Shown one piece after another: positions 8,508 through 15,433 of a DNA stretch of 64,000 bases; positions within the stretch are counted from its first letter, which is position 1, and each line of letters starts with the position of its first letter. Position numbers and translations under genes: made by a program. The notes beneath the pieces were generated by a model. It was not told the origin of the DNA, searched no databases, and saw only the letters and a program-made list of their open reading frames with translations. Source of the stretch: Dyella_B jejuensis (GTDB lineage: Bacteria; Pseudomonadota; Gammaproteobacteria; Xanthomonadales; Rhodanobacteraceae); the NCBI RefSeq assembly GCF_044904675.1, contig NZ_JADIKJ010000003.1, positions 1 to 64,000 of the forward strand, written 5' to 3'.

Positions 8508-9343
8508 ACCGACATTACAACTTCGCTTTCCTGGACGAAGACACCAAGCGCATGCTGCGCCGCGCACTGTTGAAAGCCGTGGCGATTCCCGGCTACCAGG
8601 TGCCGTTTGGCAGCCGCGAGATGCCGCTGCCTTATGGCTGGGGCACCGGCGGCATCCAGGTGACCGCGGCCCTGCTCGGCCCCGACGATGTGTTGAAGGT
8701 GATCGACCAAGGTGCGGACGACACGACCAATGCGGTGAATATCCGCCGATTTTTCGCGCGTGTCGCCGGCGTGGCCACCACCGAACGTACCGCCGACGCC
8801 ACCCTGGTCCAGACCCGCCACCGCATTCCTGAAACACAGCTGCGGGATGATCAGATTCTGGTGTTCCAGGTGCCCGAGCCCGAACCGTTGCGCACCCTGG
8901 AACCCCGCGAAGCCGAGACGCGCACCCTGCACGCCCTGGCCGACTACGGACTCATGCACGTGAAGTTGTACGAAGACATTGCCCAATACGGACACATCGC
9001 CACCAGTTATGACTATCCGGTCATGGTTGACGGACGGTTTCTGACCTCGCCGTCGCCGATTCCGAAGTTCGACAATCCCAAGCTGGATAACTCGCCCGCC
9101 TTGATGTTGTTCGGCGCGGGGCGCGAGAAACGCCTGTACGCGATTCCGCCCTACACGCGCGTGGAAAGCCTGGCTTTTGACGATCATCCGTTCGAGATCC
9201 AGCGCTGGGAACATCAATGCGAACTGTGCGGTTCGAACGAAAGCTATCTGGATGAAGTGGTCGTCGACGATCGCGGCAAGCGCATATTCGTCTGCTCCGA
9301 CACTGATTTTTGCGGTAGCCGCCGCACGGAGGCTCAACCATGA
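8504..9343 (+). CDS. phnJ: C-P lyase catalytic subunit PhnJ (radical SAM)
   Basis: PhnJ is the radical S-adenosylmethionine enzyme that breaks the C-P bond of ribose 1-phosphonate 5-phosphate, releasing the alkane and the 1,2-cyclic phosphate. The 279-residue product keeps all four key cysteines, C239, C242, C264 and C270, with the family spacing CX2CX21CX5C. In E. coli the first three hold the 4Fe-4S cluster and the fourth is the thiyl-radical cysteine. The glycine of IPGYQ (G30) corresponds to the glycyl-radical residue. The start ATG at 8504 is chosen for its ATGA overlap with phnI. All visible catalytic residues are present, so the enzyme should be active. Confidence 0.96.
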   Translation: MNRHYNFAFLDEDTKRMLRRALLKAVAIPGYQVPFGSREMPLPYGWGTGGIQVTAALLGPDDVLKVIDQGADDTTNAVNIRRFFARVAGVATTERTADATLVQTRHRIPETQLRDDQILVFQVPEPEPLRTLEPREAETRTLHALADYGLMHVKLYEDIAQYGHIATSYDYPVMVDGRFLTSPSPIPKFDNPKLDNSPALMLFGAGREKRLYAIPPYTRVESLAFDDHPFEIQRWEHQCELCGSNESYLDEVVVDDRGKRIFVCSDTDFCGSRRTEAQP

Positions 9344-9582
9344 GCGCGCTGAAATCTGCCGCCTCTCCCCTGTGGGGAGAGGGTCGGAGTGAGGGGCTGG
9401 TGCTCGCGGCATCGCCTAATAACGCAGCGGGTGCAGCTTTGGCAGTTGCGCGATCTAGATGGTCGCGAACAAGTGTTTCCCGCTCCGCTCGACCCCTCAC
9501 CCCAGCCCTCTCCCCAGAGGAGAGAGGGGATAAGGGCAGCGTCTGTTACCAACCATTCCTGCGCAATACGAGGTCCGCATGA
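9340..9582 (+). other. 80-codon open frame bridging phnJ and phnK
   Basis: Starting from the duplicated ATG that overlaps the phnJ stop, an open frame of 80 codons crosses the insert. It ends in a TGA that overlaps the phnK ATG (ATGA). The predicted peptide is low-complexity and reads through the REP arms (for example PLWGEG and LTPALSPEERG), so it is unlikely to be functional. Its translation could keep ribosomes moving into phnK and so preserve coupling across the insert. Confidence 0.35.
9363..9529. repeat. REP-like inverted pair in the phnJ-phnK gap
   Basis: Two GC-rich arms face each other: about 9363-9396 (CTCTCCCC, loop, GGGGAGAGGG, then GTGAGGGG) and about 9492-9529 (CCCCTCACCCC, then CCCTCTCCCC, loop, GGAGAGAGGGG). 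Each arm folds alone, and the two are roughly reverse complements, as in paired REP elements (BIMEs) common in this group. It lies inside an otherwise gap-free operon and may lower expression of phnKLM or stabilise the upstream mRNA. Confidence 0.7.
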
Positions 9583-10349
9583 GCGCGCTGCTGCAAGTAC
9601 GCGGCCTTAGCCGCCATTACGGGCAACGCATCGGCTGCGAGGATGTCAGCTTCGATCTGCATCCGGGCGAGTTGCTGTGCATTGTCGGCGAGTCGGGTTC
9701 GGGCAAATCCACCTTGCTCAATACGATCGCCGCGCAATTGGCGCCCACTGCGGGCAGCGTGCGTTATCGCCAGCGCAATGGCGAGTGGCTGGCACTGGAA
9801 AGCCTGGACGACGCCGGCCGCCGGCACCTGGTGCGCGAGGAATGGGGCTTCGTAACGCAGAATCCGCGCGATGGCCTGCGACTGAATGTGAGTGCCGGCG
9901 CCAATGTCGCCGAACGCCTGATGGCCCTTGGCATGCGCCATTACGGCCAATTGCGCGGCATCGCGCGCGGCTGGCTGGAACGTGTGGAGATCGATGCCCA
10001 TCGCATCGACGATGCGCCCGCCGGATTTTCCGGCGGCATGCAACAGCGCCTGCAGATTGCGCGCGCACTGGTAACCCAGCCACGGCTGGTGTTCATGGAC
10101 GAGCCGACCGCCGGCCTCGATGTCTCGGTGCAGGCACGTATTCTCGATCTGCTGCGCCGGCTGGTGAACGAGCTGGGCCTGGCTGCGGTGATGGTGACGC
10201 ATGACCTGGCCGTGGCGCGGCTGCTCGCCGCGCGCACGATGGTGATGCAGGGTGGCCGCGTGGTCGAGACCGGCCTCACCGACCAAATTCTCGATGACCC
10301 GCAACACCCCTACACGCAATTGCTCGTTTCTTCGGTGCTGACCACATGA
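9579..10349 (+). CDS. phnK: C-P lyase associated ABC-type ATPase PhnK
   Basis: PhnK is an ABC-cassette ATPase that docks on the PhnGHIJ core at PhnJ; it does not power a transporter. The 256-residue product has Walker A GESGSGKST (residues 37-45), signature FSGGMQQRLQIARAL and Walker B LVFMDEPT followed by AGLDVSVQARILDLL. GAGG lies five bases before the ATG at 9579. Unlike the neighbouring junctions, it is separated from phnJ by a 235-base insert with REP-like arms. It overlaps phnL by 4 bases. Confidence 0.93.
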   Translation: MSALLQVRGLSRHYGQRIGCEDVSFDLHPGELLCIVGESGSGKSTLLNTIAAQLAPTAGSVRYRQRNGEWLALESLDDAGRRHLVREEWGFVTQNPRDGLRLNVSAGANVAERLMALGMRHYGQLRGIARGWLERVEIDAHRIDDAPAGFSGGMQQRLQIARALVTQPRLVFMDEPTAGLDVSVQARILDLLRRLVNELGLAAVMVTHDLAVARLLAARTMVMQGGRVVETGLTDQILDDPQHPYTQLLVSSVLTT

Positions 10350-11047
10350 CTGCCGCCCTGATGCTGGAACTGCGCGACCTCAGCAAGTCGTTTGAACTTC
10401 ATCACCAGCATGGCGCGCGCCTGAACGTGCTGCATGGGTTGAACCTGCGCCTGCACGCGGGCGAATGCGTGGTGCTTGCGGGGCCCTCCGGCGCCGGCAA
10501 AAGCACCTTGCTGCGGGTGATCTACGCCAATTACCGGCCGAGCTACGGCGCGGTGCATGTGCGTCACGATCATCGCTGGCTCGATCTGGCCAAGGCCACG
10601 CCGCATGAAGTGCTGGAAGTGCGTCGCCGCACGCTGGGGTACGTCAGCCAGTTCCTGCGCGTGATTCCGCGCGTGCCCGCGCTGGATATCGTGGCCGAAC
10701 CATTGCTGCAGACCGGTGCGCAGCCGCAGGAAGCACGGCAGCGCGCGGGGGAGCTGCTGCGCCGCTTGAACGTGCCCGAACGCTTGTGGCATCTGCCGCC
10801 CGGCACGTTTTCCGGCGGCGAGCAGCAGCGCGTGAATATTGCGCGTGGCCTGATCGTGCAGCGCCCGGTGTTGCTGCTGGACGAGCCGACCGCATCACTG
10901 GATGCGGACAATCGCGTGGTGGTAGCGCAGCTGCTGGCCGAAGCGCGCGCAGGCGGTTCGGCCGTACTCGGTATTTTCCACGACGAGGACATGCGCGATC
11001 GCGTCGCCACGCGCCTGTATCCGATGCAAGCGCTGGAAGCTGCCTGA
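10346..11047 (+). CDS. phnL: C-P lyase associated ABC-type ATPase PhnL
   Basis: PhnL is the second ABC-cassette protein of the pathway and is needed with PhnGHI for the nucleotide-phosphonate coupling step. The 233-residue product has Walker A GPSGAGKST (46-54), the Q-loop phrase YVSQFLRVIPRV typical of PhnL, signature FSGGEQQRVNIARGL and Walker B VLLLDEPTASLD. The start overlaps the phnK stop (ATGA). It is followed after 44 bases by phnM. Confidence 0.92.
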   Translation: MTAALMLELRDLSKSFELHHQHGARLNVLHGLNLRLHAGECVVLAGPSGAGKSTLLRVIYANYRPSYGAVHVRHDHRWLDLAKATPHEVLEVRRRTLGYVSQFLRVIPRVPALDIVAEPLLQTGAQPQEARQRAGELLRRLNVPERLWHLPPGTFSGGEQQRVNIARGLIVQRPVLLLDEPTASLDADNRVVVAQLLAEARAGGSAVLGIFHDEDMRDRVATRLYPMQALEAA

Positions 11048-11091
11048 GCGGCGCGCTCCATCTGTCCCCATCAAGCCCTCTCTGCATCGAG

Positions 11092-12240
11092 ATGACCATG
11101 AATGATTTAGCTCTGACCAATGCACGCATCGTGCTCGACGATAGCGTCATGCACGGCACCCTGATCGCCCGCAACGGCCTGATCCGGCGCGTGGAGGAAG
11201 GCTCCACGCAGGCGCCCGGCGCCATCGATTGCGACGGCGATTATCTGGTTCCCGGGCTGGTCGAGTTGCATACGGACAATCTGGAAAAGCATCTGATGCC
11301 GCGCGCCGGGGTGATCTGGCCGTCGATCCCGGCGGTGCTGACGCATGATGCGCAAGTCGTAGCGGCCGGCATCACGACGGTATTCGATGCGCTCTCGGTC
11401 GGCGACCTGGAAGAAGAAAGCGTGCGCATCGAAACCTTGCGCAGTACCTACGATGCCATTCTGCAAGGCCAGGGCAGCGGCGCGCTGCGTGCCGATCACT
11501 GGATCCACCTGCGCTGCGAGCTGGCCTATCCGCGCCTGATGACGGCACTGGAGCCGCTGATGGACCACGCCAGCGTGCGGTTGCTTTCGTTGATGGACCA
11601 TACGCCCGGCCAGCGCCAATACCGTGACCTGGCGCAGTACCGCAAGTATTACAGCAAGCATCATATGAGCTGGACCGAAGACGAATTCGCCGAAGTGGTG
11701 AAGCGCCGAACCGAGCAGCAGGCCAAGTACAGCGCCGCGCATGAGCAGGCGGTACTCAGCCTGTCGCGGGGTCGCAACGTGGTCCTGGCCAGTCATGACG
11801 ACACCGACGTCCGGCAGGTGGAACACGCGCATCGCATCGGGGTCACGATTTCGGAATTTCCCACGACGCACGAAGCGGCGGATGCGGCACATGCGCGTGG
11901 CTTGAGGACAGTCATGGGCGCGCCGAACGTGGTGCGCGGCGGTTCGCACTCGGGCAATGTCGCGGCACTGGAGCTGGCGCGCACGGATCGTCTGGACATG
12001 TTGTCGTCCGATTACGTGCCGGCGAGCCTGCTGCATGGGGCATTCCTGCTGCACACGCAGGCGGGCTGGTCGATGCCGCGGGCGATGGCGACCGTAAGTC
12101 GCAATCCGGCCAGGGCGCTTGGTTTTGAAGACCGCGGACAACTGCAGCCCGGCATGCGCGCCGATGTCGTGCGCGTGCGTGCGATGGGCGATCTGCCGAT
12201 CGTGCGCAATGTGTGGGTCAACGGGCAGCGTTCGTTCTGA
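11092..12240 (+). CDS. phnM: Phosphonate metabolism amidohydrolase PhnM
   Basis: PhnM removes pyrophosphate from alpha-D-ribose 1-phosphonate 5-triphosphate, giving the PhnJ substrate. The 382-residue product is an amidohydrolase-superfamily member. It shows the metal-binding HTDNLEKH near residue 60, LLSLMDHTPGQRQY in the middle, VLASHDDT, and GAPNVVRGGSHSGN near residue 280. Two ATGs, 11092 and 11098, are close together; 11092 is used but the ribosome site is weak for both. An open frame continues upstream through phnL but is only a shadow. It is the last gene of the C-P lyase operon; no phnP or phnO follows. Confidence 0.93.
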   Translation: MTMNDLALTNARIVLDDSVMHGTLIARNGLIRRVEEGSTQAPGAIDCDGDYLVPGLVELHTDNLEKHLMPRAGVIWPSIPAVLTHDAQVVAAGITTVFDALSVGDLEEESVRIETLRSTYDAILQGQGSGALRADHWIHLRCELAYPRLMTALEPLMDHASVRLLSLMDHTPGQRQYRDLAQYRKYYSKHHMSWTEDEFAEVVKRRTEQQAKYSAAHEQAVLSLSRGRNVVLASHDDTDVRQVEHAHRIGVTISEFPTTHEAADAAHARGLRTVMGAPNVVRGGSHSGNVAALELARTDRLDMLSSDYVPASLLHGAFLLHTQAGWSMPRAMATVSRNPARALGFEDRGQLQPGMRADVVRVRAMGDLPIVRNVWVNGQRSF

Positions 12241-12746
12241 TACCCGCGGTTGGTGAGCCCCCTCGTACCTGTGGGCCAGGCCTGTTCGCAGCAGGCTGGC
12301 GTCGCCGTGGCGTGGCGGCGTCCGGCCAGCCCGTAGAGATAGCGCGCAAGCCACGCGCATTCATCGCGGCCGCAGGAACAGCGCGCCGTGTCGCACGGAC
12401 ATGCGAGTAGACAAGTCCGTCTAGACAAGCGACCGGGAATGTCACATTCGCGAAGGCAATGCGTCATGTCGGCACAACGTGGATGCAATCAGCTTTGGTT
12501 GAAATGGCAGGTGCCGTTCTTTGCAAGGCGCGCCGAGGGGAGCGCCTGTACCTATCCATGCCACAGGGCCTTGTTTATGACCGTGCTCAGCAATCGGCTA
12601 CGTATTGCGCAGCCTTTCGTTCTTCCGGCGCATGCGCAAACCCATGACTCCATCACCGCCAACAACACCCACGCCGCTGCCTTCGGCGTCCGTGGCTGAC
12701 GCCGCACGTGGCGACACCCGGCTACCGCCCATCTGGAGAGAGAGCT
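12241..12746 (+). other. 506-base intergenic region between phnM and the TonB receptor
   Basis: No gene was recognised here. The stretch holds operator-like sites at 12408-12431, a palindrome GAATGT-C-ACATTC at 12437-12449, and a purine-rich ribosome site GGAGAGAGAG just before the TTG start at 12747. It is probably the promoter and leader region of the receptor gene. Short open frames in it have no family features. Confidence 0.6.
12408..12431. promoter_or_regulatory. Second PhnF-type operator candidate, upstream of the TonB receptor
   Basis: Read on the minus strand, the half-site TTGTCTA occurs twice in the same orientation, 15 bases apart. One copy sits inside the perfect palindrome GTCTAGAC (12419-12426). 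The same half-site builds the operator between phnF and phnG at 6340-6357. The location after phnM and about 320 bases before the receptor start suggests the receptor may belong to the PhnF regulon. The spacing differs from the first operator, so binding is uncertain. Confidence 0.45.
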
Positions 12747-15368
12747 TTGAAAATCAATAAGATTGCCTTCGCGGTGCTGACAGCGCTCGTCGCGGCTCGC
12801 GCTACGCATGCCGCCGACGACAACAGCCCGACTGCCAACACGCCCGCGGCGGCCTCGCCGGCCGCCAGCGCGTCCAATGCCAGCACGCTCGGCACGGTGA
12901 CGGTGACGGCACAACACACCGTGCAGGATGTCCAGGACGTGCCGATCACGGTCCAGGCGTTCACCGGCACCACGTTGCAGCAGTTGAACATCACGTCGTT
13001 CGATGACCTGATCAAGTACTTGCCGAATGTGACGTTCGCCGCGAACGGCCCGGGCCAGGGCAACATCTACATGCGCGGCCTGAGTACCGGCTTCCTTGGC
13101 AACCAGTCCAGCGCCACCATCGCGCCGTTCCCGAACGTGGCCGTCTACCTGGATGATCAGTCCATGCAATTCCCGGCGCGCAACCTCGATATCTATATGG
13201 TCGATATGGATCGCGTCGAAGTGCTCGAGGGTCCGCAAGGGACACTGTTCGGCGGCGGCGCCGAGGCCGGTGCCGTGCGCTACATCACCAACCAGCCGAA
13301 CCTCAACCGGGTCAGCGGCAGCGCCGAAGCGAGCACCGGCGTCACCGCCGGCGGCGGTCCGAACAATTCGGCCAATGCGGTACTGAACCTGCCGATCATT
13401 CCCGGTACGTTCGCCGTGCGTGGCGTGATCTATAACGATCACCAGGGCGGTTACATCGACAACGTACCGAGCACGTTCACGCGCCAGCCCACTGATGGCG
13501 GCGGTGCCATGGCGCCCTACGTGGCGGCTGGCGGCACGTCGGTCGCCAACAATTATTCCGTGGCGCAGAGCAACTGGAATCCGGTCGATACCCAAGGCGC
13601 CCGCCTGTCCGGATTATGGAAGATCAACGACGACTGGGACTTCCTGATTGCCGAGAGCTACCAGAACATGGATGCGAACGGCCAGTCCTCGACCTATCCG
13701 ATCGGTGCCGATGGCCAGACGCTAGGCACCCATCAGATCACCGCGTTCGTGCCGGCCTGGAATAATGACCATTTCACCAATACCGCCTGGACCTTGAACG
13801 GGCAGATCGGCGACCTGTCGCTGGTCTACGCCGGCGGCTATACCAACCGCCGCATCAGCGAGCAGCAGGATTACACCAACTACGCGCGCAGCGCTGGCGG
13901 CATGTATTACCAATGCACCGGCACGCCGGCCGGGATCTCCAGCGCCGGCAAGCCGACCTGCTATTCGCCGGCCGGTTACTGGAATGACCACGTCAGCAGC
14001 AGCCACCAGAGCCATGAGTTGCGCCTGAGCACGCCGGAAGACGATCGCTTGCGTTTCATCGGCGGCTTGTATTACGAGGACTTCAACATCGACGACCACA
14101 TGGCCTTCGATTACTTGACCATTCCGTCGTGCACACCGGGAAATCTCGCGGTCGCGCTAACCGGTGGCGCACCCTGTGTTGCGAACGCGCAGGCCTCGCC
14201 GGGTGTCAACATGCCCGCCGGCACGGCGTTCGGCGAAAACGCGCAGCGCGGCTACAAGCAGGAAGCGGCGTTCGGCTCGATGTCCTATGACATCCTTCCG
14301 GATGTGCTGACCGCGACGGTCGGCACCCGTTATTACCATTACTCGGAGTGGCAGACCGGTACCGAGTTCTATACCACCAGCGCCCAGGTGAACGTGCCCA
14401 ACGGCACTTACGTCGGCGATGACACGGCCATGGATTATCACAAGACGTACCATGGCTTCAAAAGCCGCGCCAACCTGCTGTGGCATATCACGCCGGACAT
14501 GATGGTGTATTACACCTTCTCGCAGGGCTTCCGTCCGGGTGGTTTCAACCGCACGTCCTCGGGTGTGGCGAAGCTCGATGGCGAGCCGCAGTACCAGAAG
14601 CCGATCAGCTACGCGCCCGATACGCTGACCAACAACGAACTCGGCTTCAAAGGCACGTTCCTCGACGACCGCGTGCTGTTCAACGCTTCGCTCTATGACA
14701 TGCGTTGGGACAACGTGCAGATGCAGTTCTTCAATCCGCTGGTGCTGGGTAACACCACCTTCGCGGTCAACGGTCCCAACTACAAGGTGCAAGGCCTGGA
14801 GCTGCAATGGCAGGCGCGCATTACCGATGGCCTGTCCGTGATCGGCGCGGGGTCGCTCAATCACGCCAAGCAGACCAACTCGCCGTGCCTGATCAACAAT
14901 ATCCCGGGCTCGGCCGGCTATAACTCGTGCATCGTCGAAACCGGCGCCATAGGCGACGTAACCTCGTTCGCCAACCCGTTCGGCAACGTCGGCAGCACGC
15001 CGGCCTTCTCGCCCCGCTCGCAGTACAACCTGCGCCTGCGCTATGACTGGACCTTCGGCGCCAACTACAAGGCGTTCTGGCAGGTCGGCGCAAATCGTAC
15101 CGGCTCGATGTACAACCAGCCGGCTACTTACCCGAGCGGCGCGGGCGTGACGGATATCACCACGGTGGAACTGCGTTACCTGCAGGCCAGCTATACCACG
15201 GTGGATGCCTCGATCGGCGTGGCCAGGGACAACTGGGACGTGTCGCTGTACGGCACCAACTTGAACAACAGCCATGCCAGCGTGTTTACGTCCTCGGCCG
15301 AGTTCATCGAGTCGCAGGTACCGATTCGTCCGCGCGTGCTGGGAGTGAAAGTAGGCTACAAGTTCTAA
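12747..15368 (+). CDS. TonB-dependent outer-membrane receptor (next to C-P lyase operon)
   Basis: The 873-residue outer-membrane receptor imports an unknown ligand using TonB energy. The start is TTG at 12747: it follows a strong GGAGAGAGAG and begins a clean signal peptide (MKINKIAFAVLTALVAARATHA). The GTG at 12708 would add 13 non-signal-like residues. A plug domain runs from about residue 45 to 190, with VTVTAQ, an IYMRG motif and EVLEGPQGTLFGGGAEAGAV. The beta-barrel follows and ends in VGYKF with the C-terminal aromatic residue. It lies 506 bases after phnM, with PhnF-like sites in between, and 65 bases before a TPR-sulfotransferase gene. Its ligand is unknown; a phosphonate is a contextual guess. 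Confidence 0.9.
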   Translation: MKINKIAFAVLTALVAARATHAADDNSPTANTPAAASPAASASNASTLGTVTVTAQHTVQDVQDVPITVQAFTGTTLQQLNITSFDDLIKYLPNVTFAANGPGQGNIYMRGLSTGFLGNQSSATIAPFPNVAVYLDDQSMQFPARNLDIYMVDMDRVEVLEGPQGTLFGGGAEAGAVRYITNQPNLNRVSGSAEASTGVTAGGGPNNSANAVLNLPIIPGTFAVRGVIYNDHQGGYIDNVPSTFTRQPTDGGGAMAPYVAAGGTSVANNYSVAQSNWNPVDTQGARLSGLWKINDDWDFLIAESYQNMDANGQSSTYPIGADGQTLGTHQITAFVPAWNNDHFTNTAWTLNGQIGDLSLVYAGGYTNRRISEQQDYTNYARSAGGMYYQCTGTPAGISSAGKPTCYSPAGYWNDHVSSSHQSHELRLSTPEDDRLRFIGGLYYEDFNIDDHMAFDYLTIPSCTPGNLAVALTGGAPCVANAQASPGVNMPAGTAFGENAQRGYKQEAAFGSMSYDILPDVLTATVGTRYYHYSEWQTGTEFYTTSAQVNVPNGTYVGDDTAMDYHKTYHGFKSRANLLWHITPDMMVYYTFSQGFRPGGFNRTSSGVAKLDGEPQYQKPISYAPDTLTNNELGFKGTFLDDRVLFNASLYDMRWDNVQMQFFNPLVLGNTTFAVNGPNYKVQGLELQWQARITDGLSVIGAGSLNHAKQTNSPCLINNIPGSAGYNSCIVETGAIGDVTSFANPFGNVGSTPAFSPRSQYNLRLRYDWTFGANYKAFWQVGANRTGSMYNQPATYPSGAGVTDITTVELRYLQASYTTVDASIGVARDNWDVSLYGTNLNNSHASVFTSSAEFIESQVPIRPRVLGVKVGYKF

Positions 15369-15433
15369 GCATTCGGCCCGGTACAAAGTCCAGGCACATA
15401 GAACGGGGTGGGCCACGCGCCCACCTCCATTTG

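Larger units (their letters stand above)
9339..9590 (+). repeat. 13-bp direct duplication flanking an insert between phnJ and phnK
   Basis: CATGAGCGCGCTG occurs at 9339-9351 and again at 9578-9590, 239 bases apart. The left copy overlaps the phnJ stop (ATGA); the right copy is the real start of phnK. Removing one copy and the 226 bases between would restore the 4-base overlap seen at the phnI-phnJ and phnK-phnL junctions. This fits an insertion that duplicated its target. Chance identity of two MSAL starts is the alternative. Confidence 0.6.
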
